A DNA stretch of 64,000 bases from Amycolatopsis australiensis (GCF_900119165.1 NZ_FPJG01000006.1:2170001-2234000), one strand, 5' to 3'; shown: positions 9,002 to 18,372, numbered from the stretch's first letter. Notes: generated from the sequence alone by a model not told the origin. Program-made: numbers and translations.

Positions 9002-10257
9002 GCGAAGAGGCCCTCGCCCCAGTAGCCGGTCCGCGAGACGCCCGGCGGGATCGCGAAGTGCGCCGAGCCCGTGTGCTGGACGTACTCCATCATCGCGTCC
9101 TTCGACGACAGCACCTGCTGCATCGGGACGTACTGCTTGCGCGTGTCCCGGTTGAACGCCAGGAAGAACAGCCCGGCCTCCAGGTGGCCGACGCCGTCGG
9201 AGCCGTCGACGAAGTTGTAGCCGCGACGCAGGATCCGGACGCCGTTCAGCGCCTGGTGCGAGGCGAGCCGGACGTGCGCGTCCGCCGGGATCACCTTCTC
9301 GCCGCCCGCGCCGCCGACGTCGAGGTCCAGCTCGTCGAACTCCGCGGTCTGGCCCAGCGGGGCGCCGGTGCCCTTCGTGCGGCCGATGATCTTCTCCTGG
9401 CCGTCGAGGGTTTCGCGGTCCCACGTCTCGATGTGCATCCGGATCCGGCGCGCCACCAGGTACGAGCCGCCCGCCATCCAGGCCTGGCCGTCGCCGGCCT
9501 CGGCCCACACCTGGTCGCGCAGGATGTCGGTGTCCTCGGACTTGATGTTGTTCGTGCCGTCCTTGAAGCCGAACAGGTTCCGCGGCGTCTGCTGCGCCCG
9601 CGACGTCGACGAGCTGCGGCCGAAACCGAGCTGCGACCAGCGGACCTCGGTGACGCCGAAGCCGAGCCGCACCAGGTTGCGGACCGCGTGCACCGCCACC
9701 TGCGGGTCGTCCGCGCAGGCCTGGATGCACAGGTCGCCGCCGCTGCGGGCCGGGTCGAGCTTGTCCTTCGGGAACAGCGGCAGGTCGATCAGCTGCGGCG
9801 GCCGCTTGGCCGCAAAGCCGAACCGGCCGTCGAACAGCGACGGCCCGAAGCCGATGGTGAGCGTCAGGTTCGACGGCGGCAGGTCGAGCGCCTCGCCGGT
9901 GTCGGGCGGCGGGGCGTACTGGCCGCTGCCGACGGCGCCGTTCGCCACGACCTCCTGGCCCGTCGTCATCCGGCGGGCCGCGTCGGTCCACGTCTTCAGC
10001 AGCTGCCGCAGCTTCTCGCGGTCCTTCGTCGTGACGTCGAGGGCCGCGAAGTGCAGGTTCGCCTGCGTCGGCGTGACGATCCCGGCCTGGTGCTCGCCGT
10101 GGAAGTCGACGGTGTTCGTCGATGCCTCGGCGCTGCCGCTCGTGGCCTTGTCGATCCCGATGCCGGCGGCGGCCCCGGCCCCGGCCAGCGCGACGCCCGC
10201 GCCGGCCAGGCCGAAGAGCTTCCGCCGCGAGACGCGCGTGCCCTCTGTCGACGTCAC
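8998..10257 (-). CDS. efeB: Iron uptake protein EfeB, Dyp-type haem peroxidase/deferrochelatase, Tat-exported
   Basis: EfeB is the haem peroxidase of the EfeUOB ferrous iron system and can also release iron from haem. The GTG at 10257 overlaps the efeO stop (GTGA), giving 419 residues. The N-terminus is a twin-arginine signal (VSRRKLFGLAGAGVALAG). Dyp hallmarks include NLTLTIGFGPSLF, the GFKDGTNN motif carrying the catalytic Asp, and RRGYNFVDG near the C-terminus. FLAFNRDTRKQYVPMQ is typical of EfeB proteins. It is the last gene of the efeU-efeO-efeB operon and should act outside the cell, oxidising Fe(II) for EfeO/EfeU. Confidence 0.95.
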   Translation of the reverse strand: MTSTEGTRVSRRKLFGLAGAGVALAGAGAAAGIGIDKATSGSAEASTNTVDFHGEHQAGIVTPTQANLHFAALDVTTKDREKLRQLLKTWTDAARRMTTGQEVVANGAVGSGQYAPPPDTGEALDLPPSNLTLTIGFGPSLFDGRFGFAAKRPPQLIDLPLFPKDKLDPARSGGDLCIQACADDPQVAVHAVRNLVRLGFGVTEVRWSQLGFGRSSSTSRAQQTPRNLFGFKDGTNNIKSEDTDILRDQVWAEAGDGQAWMAGGSYLVARRIRMHIETWDRETLDGQEKIIGRTKGTGAPLGQTAEFDELDLDVGGAGGEKVIPADAHVRLASHQALNGVRILRRGYNFVDGSDGVGHLEAGLFFLAFNRDTRKQYVPMQQVLSSKDAMMEYVQHTGSAHFAIPPGVSRTGYWGEGLFA

Positions 10258-11393
10258 TTCGAGACGACCTCCGCAACCTTGCTCAGCGGTTCGCCCAGCG
10301 CGTCCACGGCCGAGGCGAACTCCTTGACCTGGTCCTGGGAAAGATCGGTGTAGAGCTTGAACCCGTCCCCGGCGCGCTGCTTGTCGAGCAGGCTCTGCAC
10401 GTTCGCGAACTGCGTGTCCAGAGTGGACACCAGTGCCGGGTCCTTCGCCTGCAGGATCGGCCGCAGCGCGGTGATCGCACCCTTCGAGCCGTCCACATTG
10501 GCCTGGAAGTCCCACAGGTCGGTGTGCGAGAAGGTCTCCTCCTCGCCGGTGATCTTGCCGGTCGCGACCTCGTCGAGCAGGCCCTTCGCGCCGTTGGCGA
10601 GGTCGAGCGCGGTCAGCTGCAGCGTCTTCGTCTTCGCGACCAGCTCCTTGACGTCGCTCAGCAGCTTGTCGGCGATCTGCGGGCTGTCGGCCTGCAGGCC
10701 GGTCTTGAACAGGTCCTTCTCCAGCCGGTGGAAGCCGGTGAACTGCTGCCCCGGCTCGAGGTCGGCCTCGCGGACGTCGATGGCCGGGTCCAGCTCGCCG
10801 AACTTCTCGGCGACCGGCTCGATCCGTTCGTAGTACGTGCGGGTGCGCGCGTACGCGGCCTTCGCGTCGTCGACCTTGCCCGCCTTCACGAGGTCGACGA
10901 ACTTGCCCGTCTCCTCCTCCAGCGCGGTCGTGTTGTTCGCGATGTAGTCGGCGTAGCTCTTGGTCGCCTGCGCCTTCTGCGCGTTCGCGTCACCCTGCTT
11001 CGGCGCGCCGCCGGTGACGGTGAAGTCGCCGCGGATGCCGTTGCCGGACATGCCGGGCTTGCACGCGGTCTGGTACTTGCCGGCGTCGGCGACCTCGACG
11101 ATGAGCCGCCGGTTCAGCCCGGGCGCGATGTTCTCGACCTCGCCCATGATCCGGTCGCCCTCGGCGTAGAGGTAGAACTCGGTGACCTTGGTGCCCTTGT
11201 TGGTGATCTCGAAGGTGAGGTTGCCGGCGTTGGCCGTGGTGGCGGAGACCGTGCACGCGGTGTCGGACGCCTCGACCTTGATCGGGCCGCCGTCCGCCGC
11301 GGCGCCCGCGGGGTCGCTCTTGCTGTCGCACGCGGCCAGCGTCACCAGCATGGCGGCGCCGGCCAGCACGGCCAGCGAGGGGGTCTTGCGCAC
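10254..11393 (-). CDS. efeO: Iron uptake lipoprotein EfeO
   Basis: EfeO is the periplasm-side iron-binding component that feeds ferric iron to the EfeU permease. The N-terminus is a lipoprotein signal with lipobox TLAAC. An N-terminal cupredoxin-like domain (ACTVSATTANAGNLTFEITN) is followed by the M75 peptidase-like helical domain (DPAIDVREADLEPGQQFTGFHRLEKDLF), which carries the characteristic HxxE-type motif. AAGGAG sits five bases before the GTG at 11393. The in-frame GTG at 11399 abuts that ribosome site, so 11393 is preferred (379 residues). It starts three bases after the efeU stop and overlaps efeB. Confidence 0.94.
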   Translation of the reverse strand: MRKTPSLAVLAGAAMLVTLAACDSKSDPAGAAADGGPIKVEASDTACTVSATTANAGNLTFEITNKGTKVTEFYLYAEGDRIMGEVENIAPGLNRRLIVEVADAGKYQTACKPGMSGNGIRGDFTVTGGAPKQGDANAQKAQATKSYADYIANNTTALEEETGKFVDLVKAGKVDDAKAAYARTRTYYERIEPVAEKFGELDPAIDVREADLEPGQQFTGFHRLEKDLFKTGLQADSPQIADKLLSDVKELVAKTKTLQLTALDLANGAKGLLDEVATGKITGEEETFSHTDLWDFQANVDGSKGAITALRPILQAKDPALVSTLDTQFANVQSLLDKQRAGDGFKLYTDLSQDQVKEFASAVDALGEPLSKVAEVVSK

Positions 11394-11395
11394 GG

Positions 11396-12241
11396 TCACT
11401 CCTTCGAGGCGGCCGCGGCGGCGGGCGCCGGCGCGGTCTTCTTGCTGGGCTTGAGGAACAGGGGCAGCACGATGACGACGTAGGCGACCCACGCGACGGC
11501 CTGCAGCACGGTCGTCTGCTGCGAGTAGTTGAAGATGCCCTTGAGCAGGGCGCCGTACCAGGACGTCTCGGGCAGCGTCGCCGAGGCGTCGAACGCCAGC
11601 GTGCCGATGCCGGGCAGGAAGGCGGCCTCCTGCAGGTCGTGCAGGCCGTAGCCGAGCACGCCGGCGGCGACGAACACGAGCAGCACGCCGGTGATCGTGA
11701 AGAACTTCCCCAGGTTGAACCGGACTGCGCCCTTGTACAGCAGCCAGGCGAGCACGACGGCGGCGGCGATGCCGATGGCGAAGCCGATCAGCGGCTGCAC
11801 GGTGTCCGACTGCGCGGCCTGGACGGTGGAGTAGAAGAACACCGCGGTCTCCAGGCCCTCGCGCCCGACGGCCAGGAACGACAGCAGCAGCACGGCCAGC
11901 GGGCCGACGTCCAGCGCGTCGTCCATCTTCCCGCGCAGCTCGGCGGCGATGCTCTTCGACGCCTTGCGCATCCAGAAGATCATCGCGGTGACGAAGACGA
12001 CGGCGACGATCGACAGGCTCCCGCCGAGCAGCTCCTGGTGCTCGAACGACAGCTGCGCGGTCGTGTAGGTCAGGATCGCGCCCACGGCGATCGAGAGCAG
12101 GACCGCGGCGCCCACGCCGGGCCACACCCAGCGCAGCGCGTGCCGCCGCTCGGTCTTGACGAGGAACGCGACCAGGATGCTGACGACCAGCGCGGCTTCC
12201 AGGCCTTCGCGCAGCCCGATCAGCGCGCTCGAGAACAACAC
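11396..12241 (-). CDS. efeU: Iron permease EfeU (FTR1 family)
   Basis: EfeU is the membrane permease of the EfeUOB iron importer. Both REXXE motifs that bind iron in FTR1 proteins are present: REGLEAALV near residue 10 and REGLETAVF in the middle. About seven hydrophobic segments are visible, and the C-terminal tail is Ala/Pro/Lys-rich. The GTG start at 12241 is set by AGGAGG seven bases upstream and gives 281 residues; longer versions would run through the ribosome site. Two IdeR/DmdR1-like boxes precede it, so the operon is predicted to be repressed when iron is plentiful. Confidence 0.95.
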   Translation of the reverse strand: MLFSSALIGLREGLEAALVVSILVAFLVKTERRHALRWVWPGVGAAVLLSIAVGAILTYTTAQLSFEHQELLGGSLSIVAVVFVTAMIFWMRKASKSIAAELRGKMDDALDVGPLAVLLLSFLAVGREGLETAVFFYSTVQAAQSDTVQPLIGFAIGIAAAVVLAWLLYKGAVRFNLGKFFTITGVLLVFVAAGVLGYGLHDLQEAAFLPGIGTLAFDASATLPETSWYGALLKGIFNYSQQTTVLQAVAWVAYVVIVLPLFLKPSKKTAPAPAAAAASKE

Positions 12242-12279
12242 CGGTCCGCCTCCTAGGTTCAGCTGCTTCCGTGATGGTT

Positions 12280-12298
12280 TTAGGTAAGGCTCACCTGT
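12280..12298 (-). promoter_or_regulatory. Iron box (IdeR/DmdR1-type), proximal to efeU
   Basis: TTAGGTAAGGCTCACCTGT matches 15 of 19 positions of the IdeR/DtxR consensus TTAGGTTAGGCTAACCTAA. It lies about 40 bp upstream of the efeU start, in the promoter position. The consensus is from established DtxR-family work; binding here is inferred. Confidence 0.75.
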
Positions 12299-12362
12299 AA
12301 GTCCAGTGGGAGTACGTCCGGGAGTTACGCCGGAACCGGGCAAATCCGGCATGGCCGTGAAG

Positions 12363-12381
12363 TTAGGTTAGGGTAACCGCA
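12363..12381 (-). promoter_or_regulatory. Second iron box (IdeR/DmdR1-type)
   Basis: TTAGGTTAGGGTAACCGCA matches 16 of 19 positions of the DtxR/IdeR consensus. It is 65 bp further from efeU than the first box. It might also touch the transglycosylase gene on the other strand, but that gene starts 120 bp away and has its own promoter-like element. Confidence 0.7.
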
Positions 12382-12501
12382 GGTCAGGGGCCCGCGCGTC
12401 GACTCGATAACGAAATCTGTGACTTCGCTGGCAGTCGGCCTGGATTTACCGTCCGCTTGCCTGATCGGGGTCCCTCTTGAGTGCGGCCGTAACCTGATCG
12501 G

Positions 12502-13344
12502 GTGGCCGATACCGCTGAGCCGACCGTCACGCCGCCGCGCTCGCCCTCGGGTCCGCCGAGGCGGTACCTCGGCCGGGTGGCCCTCGCCCTGGGGCTAGTG
12601 CTCACGGCGGTGATCCTCGTCGTCACGATCGGTATCCGGAACCCGGAGACGCCCACCGCGTCGCCGCCGGTCCAGCCGGCGCTGGCCATCCCGCAGCAGC
12701 GGCCGCAGCCGGGCGCCGAAGCGCCCCGCGCGGGGCTCGCCGCGCCGGTCGACCGGCCGGCCGTCTCGGACCGGGCGGAGCTGGACGCGTGGGCGGCTCG
12801 CGTCGCGGGCAAGACGCACATCCCGCCGCGCGCGCTGGCCGCGTACGGCCGGGCGGAGATGTGGATGCAGCGCCAGAAGCCGACGTGCCACCTGTCGTGG
12901 GCGACGCTCGCGGGCATCGGCCGCGTCGAGACCGAACGCGGCGAGTTCGACCTGTCGGCGATCGGCGCGAACGGCCGCCTGGCGAAGCCGGTGGTCGGCC
13001 CGCCGCTGGACGGCTCGCCGGGAGTACCGGCGGTGCACGACACCGACGGCGGCAAGCTCGACGGCGACAAGTCGTGGGACCACGCGATCGGCCCGATGCA
13101 GTTCCTGCCGTCGACGTGGAAGAAGTACCAGGAGCGCGCGAACGGCGACGGCGGCGCCCCGGACCCGCAGAACATCGACGACGCGGCCTTCACGGCAGCG
13201 CGCTACCTGTGCTCGGGCGGCGACGACCTGGGCACCCCGGCGGGATGGTGGCGCGCGATGCTGTTCTACAACGCGGCAGTGACGTACGGGCAGGACGTGT
13301 TCAGCGCGGCGGACGCCTACGCGGAGGCCAGCGTCGCGCCGTGA
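12502..13344 (+). CDS. Lytic transglycosylase, membrane-anchored (LpqU-like)
   Basis: The 280-residue protein has a single N-terminal membrane segment (VALALGLVLTAVILVVTIGI) and a Pro-rich linker. A lytic murein transglycosylase domain follows: CHLSWATLAGIGRVETERG with the catalytic Glu, then HAIGPMQFLPSTWKKY and ARYLCSGG. It cleaves peptidoglycan glycan strands outside the cell. It occupies the position of lpqU (Rv1022) before eno, but is anchored by a TM helix rather than lipid. TAACCT ends six bases before the GTG start, pointing to a leaderless transcript. A paralogue lies at 17197. Confidence 0.93.
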   Translation: MADTAEPTVTPPRSPSGPPRRYLGRVALALGLVLTAVILVVTIGIRNPETPTASPPVQPALAIPQQRPQPGAEAPRAGLAAPVDRPAVSDRAELDAWAARVAGKTHIPPRALAAYGRAEMWMQRQKPTCHLSWATLAGIGRVETERGEFDLSAIGANGRLAKPVVGPPLDGSPGVPAVHDTDGGKLDGDKSWDHAIGPMQFLPSTWKKYQERANGDGGAPDPQNIDDAAFTAARYLCSGGDDLGTPAGWWRAMLFYNAAVTYGQDVFSAADAYAEASVAP

Positions 13345-13345
13345 G

Positions 13346-13438
13346 TCAGAGTTCCCGGTCGGCGAACAGCGGTGTGACGGCCATCAGCACCAGCAGCAGC
13401 AACCCGGCGTACGCGCCCAGCGTGGCGAAGATCGACAT
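13346..13438 (-). CDS. Small single-pass membrane protein (30 residues)
   Basis: The ATG at 13438 follows a strong ribosome site (GGGAGGAA, eight bases upstream) and opens a 30-codon frame. It encodes MSIFATLGAYAGLLLLVLMA and ends in TPLFADREL. A hydrophobic helix of about 18 residues fills the middle and the end is charged. It does not match the usual KdpF pattern. The frame ends two bases past the stop of the convergent transglycosylase gene, and the TPR-protein gene lies upstream on the same strand. Small membrane proteins often modulate transporters or enzymes; its role is unknown. The main support is the strong ribosome site and clean topology. Confidence 0.55.
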   Translation of the reverse strand: MSIFATLGAYAGLLLLVLMAVTPLFADREL

Positions 13439-13565
13439 TTCCGGTTCCTCCCTGATTTCGGTCCGGAACCAGCTTCGCTCGCGACCCGGGGCCGGCGGAT
13501 CGGCCGAGGGGCCTGCTTTCCTCGGCCGAAAGACCGAGACGGGCAGGGCCGTCCGGCCCGGCGGG

Positions 13566-13970
13566 TCAGGGTTCGCGGAGCGCGATGTGGGCCTTGACCT
13601 CGCTGATCGCCTCGAGGTACTCCGGCACCGGGTTCATCGCCGACGCCATCCGCATCTGGGCCAGCGCCTCGACGAACCGCCCCAGCCGCTGCAGCGTCCG
13701 GCCCAGGATGAACCGTGCGTAGTGGTCGGTCGGGTCCAGTTCCAGCACCCGGGTGAAGGCCGCCTCCGCGCGGCGCAACTGTGCGGAGTGGAAATACGCG
13801 CGGCCCGCCAGCAGGTGCACCGATGGCTTGTCCGTTTCGGACTCCAGCAACGGCTGCAACGCCTTCAGCGCGTCCAGCGGGCGGCGGCGGCCGACCAGAT
13901 CCTCGGCCTGACGGAAGGCATGGAACCGCGACTCCTCGGGAGGCTGCGAAGCAGCTGCGGCATCCGTCAT
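13566..13970 (-). CDS. Tetratricopeptide-repeat protein
   Basis: This 134-residue cytosolic protein contains about three TPR units, for example HLLAGRAYFHSAQLRRAEAAF, ARFILGRTLQRLGRFVEALA and the shorter first unit FRQAEDLVGRRRPLDALKAL. TPR proteins mediate protein-protein contacts. The ATG at 13970 has GGGAG about six bases upstream, and the start MTDAAAA fits better than further upstream codons. It is divergent from the VOC-protein gene and could share a promoter region with it. The partner is unknown. Confidence 0.85.
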   Translation of the reverse strand: MTDAAAASQPPEESRFHAFRQAEDLVGRRRPLDALKALQPLLESETDKPSVHLLAGRAYFHSAQLRRAEAAFTRVLELDPTDHYARFILGRTLQRLGRFVEALAQMRMASAMNPVPEYLEAISEVKAHIALREP

Positions 13971-14042
13971 GGTCACTCCCACGTTACCCCGGGGGAGGGG
14001 CTTGCACACGCCGCCGAACGGGACGTGATGGACTGTGCCGCC

Positions 14043-14504
14043 ATGAGCAGCCCGTACCGGGGCCTGGCGCCCTACCTGTACTACTCCGACGCCACGGCCG
14101 CGCTCGCCTGGCTGACCAGGGTCTTCGGCTTCACCGAGGAGGTCCGGTTCTGCGACGGCGCCGGCGAGGTCTTCCAGGCGACGCTGCGCGCGGGCGACGC
14201 GCGGATCCAGATCGCCGGTGTCGGGGCGGACTACTGGCAGGCGAAGGGCGTCGACGGGCCGGTCGGCCAGCTCAACATCCTCTACGTCGACGACGTCGAC
14301 GAGGTCTACGCGCGGATCGAAGCCGCCCTCGGCGACGAGTGCGAGCTGGAGCCGCCGCAGGACCAGCCCTACGGTGCCCGCGTCTTCACCGTCGCCGACC
14401 TCGGTGGCAACAGCTGGACGTTCTGGCAGCAGACGTCCGAGACCGTCGAGCTGCCGCCGGGCTGGCAGGCCGTCCGCGCGGGCGGTGAGTCCTCCAACGG
14501 GTGA
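14043..14504 (+). CDS. VOC-superfamily (glyoxalase-like) protein
   Basis: The 153-residue protein has the paired beta-alpha-beta-beta-beta units of the vicinal oxygen chelate fold. It begins YRGLAPYLYYSDATAALAWLTRVFGF and ends with GARVFTVADLGGNSWTFWQ. Members include glyoxalases, dioxygenases and antibiotic-resistance proteins of the PhnB/3-demethylubiquinone type. The metal ligands I would expect (His/Glu) are not all evident, so the activity is open. GACTGT ends six bases before the ATG with no ribosome site between, so it may be leaderless. Confidence 0.85.
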   Translation: MSSPYRGLAPYLYYSDATAALAWLTRVFGFTEEVRFCDGAGEVFQATLRAGDARIQIAGVGADYWQAKGVDGPVGQLNILYVDDVDEVYARIEAALGDECELEPPQDQPYGARVFTVADLGGNSWTFWQQTSETVELPPGWQAVRAGGESSNG

Positions 14505-15851
<1,347 letters not shown>

Positions 15852-15856
15852 GACCC

Positions 15857-16405
15857 GTGGCGGACCGGGGGAGGACGCGCAACCGCCGAGGCGGCGGCGG
15901 GGCTTCGCGGGCCAACCGGCCCGCGCCGGCCCGCCGCCCCGAGGCGGCGCGGCGCCGCACCGGCGACGTGGAGACGACCAGGGCCCGGCTGCGCCGGAGC
16001 CTGGCGGCGAAGCGCGCGTCCGGCGCGGCGAAGGTGCTGGGCATGTCCACCACCCGCCGCGCGGCGGTGGTGGCGATCGTGGTGTGCGCGCTGGCGTTCA
16101 CCATCGCCGTGCCCCTGCGCACCTACCTCGCCCAGCGCACCGAGATCCGCGAACAGCAGGCGCAGCAGGCCCAGCTGCAGCAGACGGTCGCCCAGCTTCA
16201 GGGCCGCAAGGCGGAGCTGAGCGACCCGGCGCAGATCGAGGCGGAGGCCCGGCGCCGGCTGCGCTACGTCAAGCCGGGCGAGACGCCGTACATCGTCCAG
16301 CTGCCCGAGGACAAGGCCCCGGACGCGGTCCCGCAGCAGGGACAGCAGCCGGCCCAGCCGGGCTCCTGGTACGAGAACCTCTGGAACCAGGTCTCCGGCG
16401 GCTGA
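15857..16405 (+). CDS. ftsB: Septum formation initiator, FtsB/DivIC family
   Basis: FtsB/DivIC proteins join FtsL and FtsQ in the divisome. The 182-residue protein has a long Arg/Gly/Ala-rich cytosolic N-terminus (about 70 residues). One membrane helix follows (AAVVAIVVCALAFTIAVPL), then a coiled coil rich in Gln (EQQAQQAQLQQTVAQLQGRK). It ends with the conserved ARRRLRYVKPGETPYIVQLP. It starts five bases after eno, as in mycobacteria (Rv1024). The C-terminal tail is Gln/Pro-rich. Confidence 0.93.
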   Translation: MADRGRTRNRRGGGGASRANRPAPARRPEAARRRTGDVETTRARLRRSLAAKRASGAAKVLGMSTTRRAAVVAIVVCALAFTIAVPLRTYLAQRTEIREQQAQQAQLQQTVAQLQGRKAELSDPAQIEAEARRRLRYVKPGETPYIVQLPEDKAPDAVPQQGQQPAQPGSWYENLWNQVSGG

Positions 16406-16416
16406 GCCCGAGCGCC

Positions 16417-16495
16417 CCAAGGGGCCCTTCGGTGCGTGACACGCACCGAAGGGCCCCTTGGTTGCGTCTCACGCACCGAAGGCCACATTGGGGCG
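16417..16495. repeat. Long perfect inverted repeat with a third partial copy (REP-like/terminator)
   Basis: Two 22-bp arms at 16417-16438 and 16440-16461 are exact reverse complements with a single A between them; the arm begins CCAAGGGGCCCTTCGG. A third diverged copy (ACGCACCGAAGGCCACATTG) continues to 16495. It lies between ftsB and DUF501 and could act as a terminator or mRNA-stabilising hairpin. The near-repeat structure suggests a dispersed extragenic palindrome family. There is no strong T-run. Confidence 0.75.
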
Positions 16496-16543
16496 CTTGG
16501 GGCGCGGGCCGTGTCGTGAGCCGCACGCATTAGCCTTGACCGC

Positions 16544-17053
16544 GTGAACAGCACGCAGCAGCACCGGTTCGAGCCCGTCACCGACGCCGACCGCGCGATC
16601 ATCGCGGAGCAGCTCGGGCGGCCGCCGCGGGCGCTGCGGGCCGTCGCCGCGCGGTGCCCGAGCGGGCACCCCTCCGTGGTGCAGACCAGCCCGCGGCTGG
16701 AGAACGGCACGCCGTTCCCCACCCTCTACTACCTCACCTGCCCGAAGCTCGCTTCCATGGTCGGCACGCTCGAAGCGTCCGGGATCATGAAGGAGATGAC
16801 CGACCGGCTGAGCACCGATCCGGAGCTGGCCGCGCAGTACCAGCGCTGCCACGAGACCTACCTCGCCGAGCGCGACGCCATCGAGCCGCTCGGGCACCAG
16901 GTCACCGCCGGCGGCATGCCCGGGCGGGTCAAGTGCCTGCACGTCCACCTCGCGCACACCCTGGCCGTCGGTCCCGGCGTGAACCCGTTCGGTGACGAGA
17001 CCCTGGCACTCATTAAGGCCAACGGGTGGCCCACGGGAGACTGTGCCGCGTAA
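16544..17053 (+). CDS. DUF501 family protein
   Basis: The 169-residue protein belongs to the conserved actinobacterial DUF501 family (Rv1025-like), always found between ftsB and ppx. Conserved pieces are LGRPPRALRAVAARCPSG, TPFPTLYYLTCP and MPGRVKCLHVHLAHTL. The paired Cys and His residues may bind metal. Its function is unknown. TAGCCT ends seven bases before the GTG start and no ribosome site is present, so the message may be leaderless. Confidence 0.93.
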   Translation: MNSTQQHRFEPVTDADRAIIAEQLGRPPRALRAVAARCPSGHPSVVQTSPRLENGTPFPTLYYLTCPKLASMVGTLEASGIMKEMTDRLSTDPELAAQYQRCHETYLAERDAIEPLGHQVTAGGMPGRVKCLHVHLAHTLAVGPGVNPFGDETLALIKANGWPTGDCAA

Positions 17054-17059
17054 CGCTCG

Positions 17060-17190
17060 CAGCGCGTCAAGAGATAACTGGTCTGGGTGAGCGAAAACCC
17101 CGTTCGAGCGCCTCGACGGGGTGAAACCTCGGCTCGGGTACGGCAGGCTAGGCACCCGAGAGCGGACGACCGATCCGGCCAGGAGGGCTT
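17060..17190 (+). promoter_or_regulatory. Possible ydaO/yuaA-type c-di-AMP riboswitch
   Basis: The 143-bp leader of the transglycosylase gene is rich in short complementary segments. It contains GACGGGGTGAAACC followed by GGGTACGGC...CACCCGA and then GCGGACGACCG. The order resembles the ydaO core (GGGGTGAA, then GTAGGG, then ACCCGA before a conserved 3' block). In actinobacteria such switches commonly precede cell-wall hydrolases. The 3' block is only a partial match, so this is a candidate, not a firm call. Confidence 0.4.
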
Positions 17191-17196
17191 CGAGCG

Positions 17197-18363
17197 ATGC
17201 GTGTGCGGCGGCTGCCTGACGCAGTCGGGAGCCACACCCGGAGGTTCCGGATCCGCCACCGCACGGCGTTCCCCCTGCTCACCGGCATCTTCGCGGTGAT
17301 CCCGGCGCTGCTCGCGGGCGGCGCGACCCTCGGCTGGCTCGGCGGCGGCGACCACACCCGGGACGCCGCGCTCGGCCAGGGCTACGACCCGCGCCACGCC
17401 GCCATCCAGCAGGTCGCCGTCGACGGCACCCTCCCCGGCACGCCCACGCCACTGCCGCTGCCGGCCTACGAGCTCCCCGACGGCCCGCTCGGCATCCCGG
17501 CCACCGCGCTGGCCGCGTACAAGAACGCCGCGGACATCCTCGGCCGCGAGCAGCCCGCGTGCCACATCGACTGGGCGCTGATCGCCAGCATCGGGCGGAT
17601 CGAGTCGAACCACGCGCGCGGCGGGTACGTCGACGCGAACGGGACCACCCGCGAGCCGATCCTCGGCCCGCAGCTCAACGGCCAGGGCGGGTTCGCCGCC
17701 ATCCCGGACACCGACCACGGCGAGCTCGACACGGACCCGGTCTGGGACCGCGCGGTCGGCCCGACCCAGTTCATCCCGGCGACCTGGCGCGCGTACGCCT
17801 CCGACGGCAACGGCGACGGCAGATCCGACCCCAACAACATCTTCGACGCGGCGCTGGCCACCGGCCGGTACCTCTGCTCCGGCGGCTTCGACCTGGCGAA
17901 CCCGGACCAGCTGCGCGGCGCGATCTACCGCTACAACAACTCCGACACGTACGTGAACACCGTGATCCTGTGGGCGGAGGCCTACCGCGACGGGATCATG
18001 CAGGTGCCGGACAGCACGGTCCCGATCGGCGCCCCGAACGCGGCCGCGGCCCCGCCGGCACCGGCGATCCCGCCGCCGCCGGTGCCGTCGACCACGCTGT
18101 CCGCGCCGCCGCCGACCACACCGGAGACCTCGGCCCCGCCGACGCCGACGTCGACCGCCTCGACGTGCGCGTCGCCGACCACGAAGGTCATCCAGACGAC
18201 GGAGATCAGCACGGTGACCACTCCGACGACGACGACCTCGCCGACCACCACGACCACGCCGCCGAAGCCGGCCCCGCCCGAGCCGACCTGCGGGGAGACG
18301 GTCACCTCGGTGTCGGCGACCACCACGACCACGACCGTCGGGGCGGCCACACCGGCCAGCTAG
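17197..18363 (+). CDS. Secreted/anchored lytic transglycosylase with Thr/Pro-rich tail
   Basis: The 388-residue protein has an N-terminal membrane helix (FPLLTGIFAVIPALLAGGATLGW). The transglycosylase domain follows: CHIDWALIASIGRIESNHA with the catalytic Glu, AVGPTQFIPATWRAYASDGN and TGRYLCSGG. The last 110 residues are a disordered Pro/Thr/Ser wall-spanning tail with only two Cys. It is a paralogue of the protein at 12502 (same domain order, longer tail). Peptidoglycan cleavage during growth is inferred from the family. The ribosome site is CAGGAGGG. The structured leader suggests riboswitch control. Confidence 0.93.
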   Translation: MRVRRLPDAVGSHTRRFRIRHRTAFPLLTGIFAVIPALLAGGATLGWLGGGDHTRDAALGQGYDPRHAAIQQVAVDGTLPGTPTPLPLPAYELPDGPLGIPATALAAYKNAADILGREQPACHIDWALIASIGRIESNHARGGYVDANGTTREPILGPQLNGQGGFAAIPDTDHGELDTDPVWDRAVGPTQFIPATWRAYASDGNGDGRSDPNNIFDAALATGRYLCSGGFDLANPDQLRGAIYRYNNSDTYVNTVILWAEAYRDGIMQVPDSTVPIGAPNAAAAPPAPAIPPPPVPSTTLSAPPPTTPETSAPPTPTSTASTCASPTTKVIQTTEISTVTTPTTTTSPTTTTTPPKPAPPEPTCGETVTSVSATTTTTTVGAATPAS

Positions 18364-18372
18364 GGTGATCGC

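Noticed and set aside
8356..10353. A 665-codon plus-strand frame opposite efeB
   Set aside because: No motifs and Arg/Ala/Val-rich; EfeB on the other strand has a Tat signal and Dyp motifs.
13346..13438. KdpF subunit of the potassium ATPase
   Set aside because: Size fits but the KdpF end pattern and neighbouring kdpA-kdpB genes are absent.
17982..18350. Minus-strand Val/Gly-rich protein opposite the transglycosylase tail
   Set aside because: It is the reverse complement of the Thr/Pro-rich tail and has no start signals.
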